Program-made: the position numbers and the translations under genes | Shown here: piece after piece, positions 5,769 to 12,881 of the stretch | How positions within the stretch are numbered: position 1 is the first letter of the stretch | Layout: each line of letters opens with the position of its first letter | Assembly (NCBI GenBank): GCA_964624585.1 | Contig: CAZUXE010000047.1 | Location: 1 to 12,924, forward strand | DNA from: CAZUXE01 sp964624585 | GTDB lineage: Bacteria > Hydrothermota > Tepidihabitantia > B3-TA06 | Reading direction: 5' to 3' | DNA: 12,924 nucleotides | Notes under the pieces: model-generated | Database searches by the model: none | What the model was told of the DNA's origin: nothing | Seen by the model: the letters and a program-made list of their open reading frames with translations, nothing else

Positions 5769-6185
5769 CTAGGAAAGAAGCTCGTGGGTGGAAAAAAAGA
5801 AATTAACTTCCCGCAAGGGATTTTCATCAGGATTAGAGGCGTGTACCCCGTTTCGTTGAAGATTGGTACCGTAAGCGGCGCGCAGTGTCCCTGGCTTCGC
5901 TTTAGAGGGATCGGTATCACCCACTATTTCACGCAGATAGCGAACTGCATTTTCGCGCCCCAAACAGCAGGCAATAATATGACCTGAAGTAACAAATTCA
6001 ATAAGTTCTTCAAAAAAGTCTTTACCTCTGTGGATACCGTAAAAAAGCTCTGCTTCCTGACGCGAAAGCAACAGGTGCTTAAGTCCAAGAATAACAAAGC
6101 CATTTCTTTCCACCAGCGCAAGAATCTCGCCGGTTTTATGTCTTGCAACTACATCTGGTTTTATTATGAGGAGTGTTTTTTCCAA
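5769..6185 (-). CDS. ndk: Nucleoside diphosphate kinase
   Basis: Ndk moves the terminal phosphate between nucleoside triphosphates and diphosphates through a phosphohistidine. The 138 residues match the normal family length. Seen are TLLIIKPD with K9 and D11, FYGIHRGKDFFEEL with Y49, the TSG turn, GDTDPSKAKPGTLR (89-102) and the active-site His115 in RNGVHASNPDENPLREV. HASN replaces the more common HGSD or HASD, a minor change. The start is TTG at 6183-6185 with GGAG seven bases upstream, 22 bases inside the end of korC. Its position behind sucCD suggests it redistributes the ATP or GTP made by succinyl-CoA synthetase. Confidence 0.95.
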   Translation of the reverse strand: MEKTLLIIKPDVVARHKTGEILALVERNGFVILGLKHLLLSRQEAELFYGIHRGKDFFEELIEFVTSGHIIACCLGRENAVRYLREIVGDTDPSKAKPGTLRAAYGTNLQRNGVHASNPDENPLREVNFFFSTHELLS

Positions 6186-6727
6186 GCATCTTCTCCAAGT
6201 TTGAAGCCGGCGTCCAATGCCCGGCCGTTAATTTCATGAAAAGCTCTACGCATTCTGCTTTCAACAGCTTTCTTCAACGACTCCAGTTTAACTATTTTTA
6301 CGCTGGCTGCAAGCGCTCCAAGAGCAACAACATTGGTTACAACTTCTCTGCCGATAACGTCTCTTGCTGTTTCTAAAAAAGGCATCATTATAAGGTTCTT
6401 GCACTTTATACCTACATTGAGATGCTGCCTGACATAGAAATCATCTGCAAATATCAAACCATCCGCCTTCATCTCTGGAGCAAAACGGTCAAAGGATGCC
6501 TGAGAAAGACAAAGCAGAATATCAGGGTCGTAAGCTCGCGGATAACGAATGCTGTGATCTGATATTACTACCTCGGAACGGGAAGCCCCGCCTCTGGCTT
6601 CAGGGCCGTAACTTTGAGTTTGAACAACATTTTTCGCTTCAAATACTCCACTTGCTTCGGCAAGCAGTATTCCAGCCATTATCAGCCCCTGCCCTCCGCT
6701 TCCCGAAAGTCTGAGTTCTGTACGCAT
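6164..6727 (-). CDS. korC: 2-oxoacid:ferredoxin oxidoreductase, gamma subunit
   Basis: This 187-residue subunit belongs to the gamma chain of 2-oxoacid:ferredoxin oxidoreductases, which helps bind coenzyme A and shapes the interface of the complex. Diagnostic features are GSGGQG (9-14) at the N-terminus, TQSYGPEARGGASRSEVV (37-54) and the helix around VTNVVALGALA. Start ATG 6725-6727 has AAGGA about nine bases upstream, in the end of korB; korB ends two bases before it. It is a separate gene, not fused to the alpha subunit as in some relatives. Neighbouring sucCD supports 2-oxoglutarate as substrate. Confidence 0.92.
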   Translation of the reverse strand: MRTELRLSGSGGQGLIMAGILLAEASGVFEAKNVVQTQSYGPEARGGASRSEVVISDHSIRYPRAYDPDILLCLSQASFDRFAPEMKADGLIFADDFYVRQHLNVGIKCKNLIMMPFLETARDVIGREVVTNVVALGALAASVKIVKLESLKKAVESRMRRAFHEINGRALDAGFKLGEDAWKKHSS

Positions 6728-6729
6728 TA

Positions 6730-7581
6730 CTATTTATCCTTGTTGTTGCGAACTTTTTCTGTCAGGCGAGCGTAACGTTCACCGAACTCTTCAACATCTT
6801 TGTCTGCAAACACACCGGCAACTATTTTATCTTCCAATTCTTTAGGAGTCATTTGCTCCGATTGAGCCTTGGTAATAGTGTGGTTTTTAATCCATGCCAA
6901 AAGATCCTTCGGAGCAGGCATTCTGTTCAGCCTACCAAAGAGAGTGGGGCATTGAGCGGCAACTTCTATTACCCTGAAACCTTTTTTGCCCATAGCGGTT
7001 TTTATGAACTTCTGCATTTGTATAACATTGTATGTAGTGGTTCGTGCAACGTATGAGGCTCCGGCAGCGGCGGCAAGATTGCAAATATCAACAGGTTCTT
7101 CAATTGCTCCGTAAGGAGCTGTGGTAGCAAACATTTCCTGAGGTGTAGTTGGAGACTGCTGACCACCGGTCATTCCGTAATTGAAATTATTAAGAACTAT
7201 ACAGGTTATTCCTATATTCCTGCGGGCGGCATGTATAAAATGATTCCCGCCAATAGCCAGCATGTCGCCATCGCCACCCACTACTATAACGTGCATATCA
7301 GGACGAGCCAGCTTAACGCCAGTGGCGGCGGCTAACGCCCGTCCATGAAGTATGTGAAAAGTATCGGTGTCAAGATATCCGGGCATTCGCGACGTGCAGC
7401 CTATGCCTGAGGCTAGGAGAATTTTTTCCTTTGGAATTTGCAACTCTTCTATTGCCCGAATCAAAGCGGCAAACATAATTCCAATCCCGCATCCGGCGCA
7501 CCAAACGTGTGGAAAACGTCCGTCCATCCTGAGATACTCATGTACCTTTGGCGTAGTCATCGTTGAAGAAGACTTATTCAT
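6730..7581 (-). CDS. korB: 2-oxoglutarate:ferredoxin oxidoreductase, beta (TPP-binding) subunit
   Basis: The beta chain binds thiamine pyrophosphate and carries out decarboxylation of the 2-oxoacid. The 283 residues show HVWCAGCGIG (25-34) with conserved cysteines, IGCTSRMPGY, and the TPP/Mg motif GGDGDMLAIGGNHF (102-115) followed by LNNFNYGMTGGQ (130-141). Cys28, Cys31 and a later cysteine in the AAQCPTLFGR segment could ligate the iron-sulfur cluster seen in this family. The ATG at 7579-7581 overlaps the korA stop as ATGA, with GGAGG seven bases upstream. Substrate is inferred from context; 2-oxoisovalerate or pyruvate enzymes are close relatives. Confidence 0.93.
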   Translation of the reverse strand: MNKSSSTMTTPKVHEYLRMDGRFPHVWCAGCGIGIMFAALIRAIEELQIPKEKILLASGIGCTSRMPGYLDTDTFHILHGRALAAATGVKLARPDMHVIVVGGDGDMLAIGGNHFIHAARRNIGITCIVLNNFNYGMTGGQQSPTTPQEMFATTAPYGAIEEPVDICNLAAAAGASYVARTTTYNVIQMQKFIKTAMGKKGFRVIEVAAQCPTLFGRLNRMPAPKDLLAWIKNHTITKAQSEQMTPKELEDKIVAGVFADKDVEEFGERYARLTEKVRNNKDK

Positions 7582-8678
7582 CCTAAAACCTCCAATACCT
7601 CCTGAGGGGTAATCATAGTTCCGTCTACTTTGTTAATGGTAAGTAGTTCCGTATCACCGGTAAGACAACGCTGTACTTCCCTGCACAGCTGTCCCTGATT
7701 CATCTCAGGTACAATAACCCTCTTGCGACCTCTGGCCAACCTACGAATAGTAGCGTCAGGAAAAGGCCACACAGTCCGTAGGCGAATATAGGCTAAGGGC
7801 TTATTCCACAAAAGTTTTGCTTCGTAAGCGCTGCGTCCTGCCGAACCAAAGGCCACTATCAGCGTATCAGCATCCTTTTCATCTTCCTCATAGTTATCTT
7901 CAAGATACGCCAAGTTGTCTTCTATTTTCTTAAGAAGCCGGTTGGCGTTCCAGACAATGGTAGGATGATCGTTGATTGGAAAACCATCTTTGCGATGAAC
8001 CAATCCGGTAAGATGGATGCTATAGCCTTCACCAAATGCGGCATAGGGAGCGTTGTAATTATTGTCGTCATCATAATGCAGATAGTCGACAGAAGGAACC
8101 CTTGTGCGTTGGCGACGGAAAACCTCTATTTTCTCAGGTTGAGAAATAATCTCCCGCATATGGCCAATAAATTCGTCAAGAAGAAGCACAACCGGTACCC
8201 TGAGACGCTGCGATATCTCTACCGCACGTACTGTAAGATTAAAGGTTTCCTCAACACCGTTCGGAGCAAGGGCTACCACTGGATGATCACCATGCGTTCC
8301 CCATTTAGCCTGCTGAAAATCGGCCTGCGCACCCTTTGTGGGAAGTCCGGTTGCCGGGCCACCACGCATAACGTTCACTATCACAATAGGAACCTCAACC
8401 ATAGCGGCATAACCCAAACCTTCCTGCATAAGGGAAAATCCAGGCCCTGAGGTTGCAGTCATGGCAGGCAATCCTGCAGCCGAAGCGCCTATTATTGACA
8501 TTATAGATGCAATTTCATCTTCCATTTGAATAAACTTTCCGCCGATATGCGGAAGCCTTCCTGCCATAATTTCAGCTATTTCAGTTGAAGGCGTAATTGG
8601 ATAGCCTCCAAAGAAACGTATTCCAGCCATAATAGCCGCATCTGCACAAGCTTCATTTCCAGACGCAAGTTTTCTCAT
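7578..8678 (-). CDS. korA: 2-oxoglutarate:ferredoxin oxidoreductase, alpha subunit
   Basis: The alpha chain (366 residues) supplies the pyrimidine side of the TPP site and part of the CoA site. It begins with the typical GNEACADAAIMAGIRFFGGYPITPSTEIAE and contains ATSGPGFSLMQEG, VNVMRGGPATGLPT and LLLDEFIGH. A transketolase C-terminal-like domain follows from about residue 270 (DTLIVAFGSAGRSAYEA, then VWPFPDATIR). ATG 8676-8678 overlaps the ferredoxin stop as ATGA, with GGAG seven bases upstream. It lacks the N-terminal gamma fusion found in some homologues, consistent with a separate korC. Confidence 0.94.
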   Translation of the reverse strand: MRKLASGNEACADAAIMAGIRFFGGYPITPSTEIAEIMAGRLPHIGGKFIQMEDEIASIMSIIGASAAGLPAMTATSGPGFSLMQEGLGYAAMVEVPIVIVNVMRGGPATGLPTKGAQADFQQAKWGTHGDHPVVALAPNGVEETFNLTVRAVEISQRLRVPVVLLLDEFIGHMREIISQPEKIEVFRRQRTRVPSVDYLHYDDDNNYNAPYAAFGEGYSIHLTGLVHRKDGFPINDHPTIVWNANRLLKKIEDNLAYLEDNYEEDEKDADTLIVAFGSAGRSAYEAKLLWNKPLAYIRLRTVWPFPDATIRRLARGRKRVIVPEMNQGQLCREVQRCLTGDTELLTINKVDGTMITPQEVLEVLG

Positions 8679-8926
8679 TTTTTCTCTCCTTCCTTCTTTT
8701 CAATAAATATAGCGAAGTCAGGACAGTGAAGTTCACATTGCCTACAAGCAATGCAACTGGTTTTATCCACAACGTGAACCTTAAGATCGTCACCCATACC
8801 CAAAACGCTTTTAGGACAAAGGGCTACGCATATTTCACAACCCTTGCACAAATCTTCGTAGATATGGATAAAACTTTTAGGTTCCTCCACCGTGGTCACG
8901 GGGAAGTTCTTACGTTTAAGTTTCAT
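8675..8926 (-). CDS. korD: 2-oxoacid oxidoreductase delta subunit, 2[4Fe-4S] ferredoxin
   Basis: An 83-residue ferredoxin-like subunit that passes electrons from the TPP site to external ferredoxin. Two complete cluster motifs are visible: CKGCEICVALCP (Cys27, 30, 33, 37) and CIACRQCELHCP (Cys58, 61, 64, 68). The start ATG 8924-8926 overlaps the sucD stop as ATGA. The upstream ribosome binding site is weak, so translation probably depends on coupling to sucD. It is first of the four kor genes. Confidence 0.93.
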   Translation of the reverse strand: MKLKRKNFPVTTVEEPKSFIHIYEDLCKGCEICVALCPKSVLGMGDDLKVHVVDKTSCIACRQCELHCPDFAIFIEKKEGEKK

Positions 8927-9792
8927 AAAAGCTTCTCTTTAAGAAGTGCTGCAATTTCTGCAGGTTCTTCAGCCACAGGAACTCCAGCAGCGGCAAGCGC
9001 TGCGACCTTTTCTTCGGCAGTACCTGAGGAACCTGAAATAATCGCACCGGCGTGCCCCATTCTCTTACCCTTGGGAGCTGTTCTACCTGCAATAAAGGCT
9101 ACAGCCGGTTTGCCAAGTTCTTCTTTAATAAATTTTGCCGCTTCCTCTTCATCGGAGCCGCCAATTTCACCAACTAAAACCACAGCCTTAGTTTCCTCAT
9201 CGTCGCGGAACAGCTTCAACACATCAAGGAAGTTTGAACCAATTACCGGATCACCACCTATACCCACACAGGTAGATTGTCCTAGACCAGCCTTAGTAAT
9301 ATGAGAAACAAGTTCATAAGTAAGCGTTCCTGAGCGAGAAACTACTCCTATATTTCCTTCGGCGAATATATGTCCGGGAAGAATTCCAACCTTGGACTTA
9401 CCTGGTGAAATGACCCCAGGACAATTGGGGCCTATCAGCTTTGCGCCTTTCTTCGGCAAATAGCTTACCGCCTTCAGCATATCAGAAACAGCAAGCCCCT
9501 CGGTAATACAGACAATTAATTTAACGCCTGCATCAGCAGCTTCAATTACAGCATCAGAGGCAAAACGTTCGGGAACGAAAATAATGGAAGTATTGGCCTC
9601 TGTTTTACGAACCGCCTCATGCATGGAGTTGAACACAGGAAAGCCCTCAACGGTCTGCCCGCCCTTGCCAGGGGTAACTCCACCTACAACCAAAGTGCCG
9701 TAATCACGCATCTGCTTTGCGTGAAAAAGCCCATCGCGTCCAGTGATACCCTGCACAAGCAATTTGGTCTCTTTATCTATAAAAATAGCCAT
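8923..9792 (-). CDS. sucD: Succinyl-CoA synthetase (ADP/GDP-forming), alpha subunit
   Basis: The alpha subunit binds CoA in an N-terminal Rossmann domain and carries the transient phosphohistidine. The 289-residue protein shows VQGITGRDGLFHAKQM (13-28), GGVTPGKGG, the IGPNCPGVISPG block (120-131), SRSGTLTYE and the active-site His247 in KGKRMGHAGAII. Length is normal for the family. ATG 9790-9792 overlaps the sucC stop by one base (TGATG), and GGAGG lies six bases upstream. Confidence 0.96.
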   Translation of the reverse strand: MAIFIDKETKLLVQGITGRDGLFHAKQMRDYGTLVVGGVTPGKGGQTVEGFPVFNSMHEAVRKTEANTSIIFVPERFASDAVIEAADAGVKLIVCITEGLAVSDMLKAVSYLPKKGAKLIGPNCPGVISPGKSKVGILPGHIFAEGNIGVVSRSGTLTYELVSHITKAGLGQSTCVGIGGDPVIGSNFLDVLKLFRDDEETKAVVLVGEIGGSDEEEAAKFIKEELGKPAVAFIAGRTAPKGKRMGHAGAIISGSSGTAEEKVAALAAAGVPVAEEPAEIAALLKEKLL

Positions 9793-10931
9793 CAGTTACC
9801 TCCTCCTGCCGCCTCAATGGCCTTACGAGCGCCATCGGCCATATCGGATGCGGGAATAAAGGTGGTTCCTTGCAGAAGGGTTCTTGCCTCTTTCTCATTA
9901 GTCCCGGTTAAGCGAACAACCACAGGCAAAGATAGCGGTGACTTGCCGCTTGCTTCAAGCAAACCCTTGGCAATATCATCGCATCTTGTGATGCCGCCGA
10001 ATATATTTACAAAAATAGACTTAACATTTTTATCGCGCGTAACGTACTCAATTGCCGCAAGCATTTTGTCAGGTGACGATGAACCGCCTACATCAAGAAA
10101 ATTTGCAGGCTCTCCGCCATAGCGCTTGATTAAGTCCATAGTTGCCATTGCCAAACCCGCACCGTTCACAATACAGCCTACATTACCTTCAAGCTTGATG
10201 TAGGATAATCCTTGCTCCTTGGCCTCATGTTCAATTGCCTCATTCTCAGAAAGTATACGGTAGGAGGCAAAGTCAGGGTGGCGGAACAGGGCATTGTCGT
10301 CAATAATCACCTTAGCATCAAGGGCCAACACCTTACCGGCTGAAGTCAAAACAAGTGGATTAATTTCGGCAAGCGATAAATCGTTTGACGCATACATATG
10401 GAAAAGTTTGTGCAAAATAACGGTAATTTGCTTGATTACTTCTTTATTAGAGGAAAGAAACATGGCTGCTGTACGTGACTGATACGCCTGCAGACCAAGT
10501 AGAGGATCGATAGGTATTTTAAGAATTTTTTCAGGAGCGCTACGGGCAACCTCTTCTATATCGACCCCACCAGCGGGCGATACCATTAGCACAAGATTTC
10601 TATTCGCGCGATCTGTAGTAATAGAAGTGTAGTATTCCTGATTAAACTCAATCGCCTCGGCACAAAGTAAACGTTTAACACGCTCACCCTTTATATCCAT
10701 ACCGAGAATGGTGTCGGCGAACGATGACACCTCGTCCTTTGTACGGGCAATTTTTACTCCACCTGCCTTTCCTCTACCTCCAACGCCAACCTGCGCCTTG
10801 ATGACACACGGTAAACCTAGCTCGTTGGCGGCGGATACGGCTTCTTCACTAGAGAGTGCAAGCCGCTCTTGAGGAACTGGGATTTCTGCCCTGACAAAGA
10901 ACTCTTTCGCCTGATATTCCAGTAGTTTCAC
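9792..10931 (-). CDS. sucC: Succinyl-CoA synthetase (ADP/GDP-forming), beta subunit
   Basis: The beta subunit contains the ATP-grasp fold that binds the nucleotide and sets ATP or GTP preference. In its 379 residues are MKLLEYQAKEFF, KAQVGVGGRGKAGGVK (45-60), the AEINPLVL motif, and the C-terminal CoA-ligase half with YGGEPANFLDVGG, VNIFGGITRCD and VVRLTGTNE. The start is GTG 10929-10931, with AAAGGA about five bases upstream. It is the first gene of the eight-gene operon ending at 5295 and has a strong -35 promoter at 10950-10977. Nucleotide specificity cannot be called safely. Confidence 0.96.
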   Translation of the reverse strand: MKLLEYQAKEFFVRAEIPVPQERLALSSEEAVSAANELGLPCVIKAQVGVGGRGKAGGVKIARTKDEVSSFADTILGMDIKGERVKRLLCAEAIEFNQEYYTSITTDRANRNLVLMVSPAGGVDIEEVARSAPEKILKIPIDPLLGLQAYQSRTAAMFLSSNKEVIKQITVILHKLFHMYASNDLSLAEINPLVLTSAGKVLALDAKVIIDDNALFRHPDFASYRILSENEAIEHEAKEQGLSYIKLEGNVGCIVNGAGLAMATMDLIKRYGGEPANFLDVGGSSSPDKMLAAIEYVTRDKNVKSIFVNIFGGITRCDDIAKGLLEASGKSPLSLPVVVRLTGTNEKEARTLLQGTTFIPASDMADGARKAIEAAGGGN

Positions 10932-10949
10932 ATCCGTCCTTTGCCCGCA

Positions 10950-10977
10950 AGGATACGCCGATTATAGCTCTTGTCAA
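10950..10977 (-). promoter_or_regulatory. Promoter(s) of the sucC-kor-ndk operon
   Basis: On the minus strand TTGACA (10972-10977), 16 bases, TATCCT (10950-10955, 4/6). A perfect TATAAT (10961-10966) lies inside that spacer, with TTGCAA (4/6) 19 bases upstream of it as a possible -35. Two overlapping start sites are therefore possible, leaving leaders of only about 12 or 24 bases before the GTG. Confidence 0.6.
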
Positions 10978-11473
10978 GTTTTTTGTTGCAAATTTCCGGC
11001 TAACTTAAAATAAAATAGGAATACAAACACAATAAAGACTCTTAAAAACGCGGTATAAACACCTCTAATTGCAACACCTTAAACGCAATGACTTGAAAAA
11101 AATTGTTGAAATACTTTTAGTTGCGTATTGAACAATAACTTCCAAGGGTTAAAAATCTTGTTTCTCTACTACCCAGAAAGAAGGTCTTTTACAAAATATA
11201 GCGAACCGCTCGGCTCTACAAACTTATCACAGACATCAATTATAATGATTACAAGAAACCCGCCATTTGGAGTTCTACTGCAAGCTATGAAACTACTTCC
11301 GGCTATTGCGATTAATTAAACAATCAAGATATATAGTTTCGGGAAGAACGATACCGAAACCTAGCCGCCGCCAACAGCCACAGTATAAGCTAGGCAACCA
11401 ACTATAATACACAGCGCTTATGTGCGTATTCGTAGTTTATCCTAAAGGGTTCACAAAAGGAGGTTGTTTGTTT
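10978..11473. other. Intergenic region between sucC and the TolB-like gene
   Basis: About 500 bases without a supported gene. An open stretch of about 60 codons on the plus strand (11128-11319) begins with TTG, has no ribosome binding site and no family resemblance. The main structure is the pair of overlapping inverted repeats at 11336-11394. An AAAGGAGG sequence on the plus strand near 11456-11463 is not followed by a meaningful reading frame. Confidence 0.5.
11336..11394. repeat. Two overlapping inverted repeats downstream of the TolB-like gene
   Basis: GTTTCGG (11336-11342) pairs with CCGAAAC (11354-11360) across an 11-base loop. CCTAGC (11360-11365) pairs with GCTAGG (11389-11394) across 23 bases. 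The two share base 11360. This lies 80-140 bases past the stop of the minus-strand TolB-like gene and could be a 3' end structure, though no U-run follows on either strand. Confidence 0.4.
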
Positions 11474-12631
11474 CTATTCAGGTTTCTCCTCTAGTCTCTC
11501 TTCTTTTATTTTAGCCATCTTTTCTAACAATTTATCTACAGTAATAGGCTGATTAAGGGAAAGTATATAAAGACGCTTTGCGCCGTCACCTCGCTCTGAC
11601 TCAAAAATAAGCCAATTGCCGTCTTCAGATAAAGCTGGGGTTATATCTCTTGCCGGATTAACTGTAACCGGAAAAATATCCTTTGTCTTTCTGTCGTAGA
11701 TAAATATATCATACTGCCCGCCACCGTTACGATCAGATATAAAGGCAATTTTCTTATTATGATCACCAAAAGTAGGGAGCGCGTCGCTTCCAGGCCAATT
11801 GGTAACCTGTTCAATATCTTTACCCTTGGTATTCATTATATAGATATCCTCTTGCAGAGCAGGATTCTTCACATAGACAATTTCTTTTCCGTCGGATGAA
11901 AACTCTGGATAATTTTCAGCATAGATATTATTAGTCAGCTCTATAAGTTCGCCCTTATTACGATTATAAAGCCCTATCTCAAGAGATTTTGTATCCGGAG
12001 AAAAATAGTTGAAAGCGATATAATTGCCGCCCCAACTTGGGAAATCAATATACTTGGCGACATTACTAAACACAACCTCTGAATCACCACCGTTAAGGTC
12101 ATGGTATAGCAGTTCCATTCCCGAACCATCCATCATCTTTTTAAGATAGAGTATACTGGAATTGGAGCCTGCGAAAGCCGGGGACAAAAACTCCACGTTA
12201 TCATTCATGCCGGCTGTAGTTATCCAGTGATAATTCTCGCCGTTTAAGTCCATTATGGCAACATTAGTTCGTCCATTTGTTACTTTTTGCACAACTATTC
12301 TCTTTCCGTCAGAGCTAATTTTTGCAAACTCAGCCATAGTATCCGTAAGCAACTGCGGGAAAAAAGGCTCTATACCATTGTAGGAAGCCACTTTTGTAAC
12401 AAGAAACACATCTGCAGCCAATTTTTTATCAAGCTCAGCCAGCTTCTCCCAGCTTTCCACAGCTTGAGGAACAGAATCCTGTTCGCAGTAAATTCGAGTA
12501 AGTTCATACAAGGCTTTAGCATCTTTTGGGTTACGAGCAAGCTTCTCTTCAAGCGAGGTAATACTTGGCTTAGCTTGCAACGCCACAACAGCAATCATAA
12601 TTGCCATAACCGTCAGGGTAATTTTCTTCAC
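11474..12631 (-). CDS. Exported TPR plus TolB-like beta-propeller protein
   Basis: A 385-residue secreted protein, probably periplasmic. Residues 1-20 form a signal peptide (MKKITLTVMAIMIAVVALQA, cleavage after A-X-A-like LQA). Residues 25-85 look like TPR helices (ARNPKDAKALYELTRIYCEQ, then PQAVESWEKLAELD). From about 105 onward come six PD40/WD40-like repeats of the TolB type, recognised by SSDGKRIVV, FPSWGGNYIAF, YPEFSSDGKEIVYV, LPTFGDHNKKIAFISDRNGG and LSEDGNWLIFESERG. A charged Lys/Glu tail closes it. The start GTG 12629-12631 has AAGGAGG five bases upstream. It lacks the TolB N-terminal domain and no tol or pal gene is near, so it is not called tolB. It is monocistronic, with its own promoter at 12685-12712. 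Confidence 0.82.
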   Translation of the reverse strand: MKKITLTVMAIMIAVVALQAKPSITSLEEKLARNPKDAKALYELTRIYCEQDSVPQAVESWEKLAELDKKLAADVFLVTKVASYNGIEPFFPQLLTDTMAEFAKISSDGKRIVVQKVTNGRTNVAIMDLNGENYHWITTAGMNDNVEFLSPAFAGSNSSILYLKKMMDGSGMELLYHDLNGGDSEVVFSNVAKYIDFPSWGGNYIAFNYFSPDTKSLEIGLYNRNKGELIELTNNIYAENYPEFSSDGKEIVYVKNPALQEDIYIMNTKGKDIEQVTNWPGSDALPTFGDHNKKIAFISDRNGGGQYDIFIYDRKTKDIFPVTVNPARDITPALSEDGNWLIFESERGDGAKRLYILSLNQPITVDKLLEKMAKIKEERLEEKPE

Positions 12632-12683
12632 TAATTCCTCCTTAAAGAATTATCTTTCATACCAAGCTAGTAGACTAATTGTA

Positions 12684-12728
12684 GATTTTAGTCTCAGGAA
12701 ATGTTTTGTCAACCTGAGCTGTAAAATC
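12684..12728. promoter_or_regulatory. 45-bp dyad overlapping the TolB-like gene promoter
   Basis: Nested inverted repeats share a centre near 12706: GATTTTA (12684-12690) with TAAAATC (12722-12728), and CTCAGG (12693-12698) with CCTGAG (12713-12718). The dyad contains both the -35 and -10 boxes and lies upstream of the expected transcript start, so it would act as DNA (an operator for a dimeric regulator) rather than as RNA structure in this transcript. Confidence 0.5.
12685..12712 (-). promoter_or_regulatory. Promoter of the TolB-like gene
   Basis: On the minus strand TTGACA (12707-12712), 16 bases, TAAAAT (12685-12690, 5/6 to consensus). The predicted transcript start near 12678 gives a leader of about 46 bases ending in a strong ribosome binding site. 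Confidence 0.72.
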
Positions 12729-12881
12729 ACGGGTGGCATTAATTTAGAAGCAATCCACCATTAATTAATATTTATTGGATACAAGATATTCAACACTCTT
12801 ATGCTACCTTCTCAGCTCTAATACATACAAGTAATTTTACAATTCTTTCCGCACTTTAATTAATTTCTTAGTGATAATTGT
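12729..12881. other. AT-rich intergenic DNA at the right end
   Basis: Contains a direct repeat CATTAATT at 12737-12744 and 12759-12766, and GGTGG/CCACC flanking the interval between them. Otherwise nothing recognisable. Confidence 0.4.

Noticed and set aside
11190..11225. AGCCGAGCGGTTCGC on the minus strand, reminiscent of a tRNA-Ser/Leu D-arm and T-loop
   Set aside because: No acceptor stem, anticodon arm or correct spacing can be built around it.
11128..11319. About 60-codon open frame on the plus strand in the sucC/TolB-like intergenic region
   Set aside because: TTG start without ribosome binding site, no promoter, no recognisable domain and intergenic-like composition.
11456..11473. 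Plus-strand AAAGGAGG followed by TTG, like a gene start
   Set aside because: The following frame ends within 20 codons inside the antisense of a well-supported gene.
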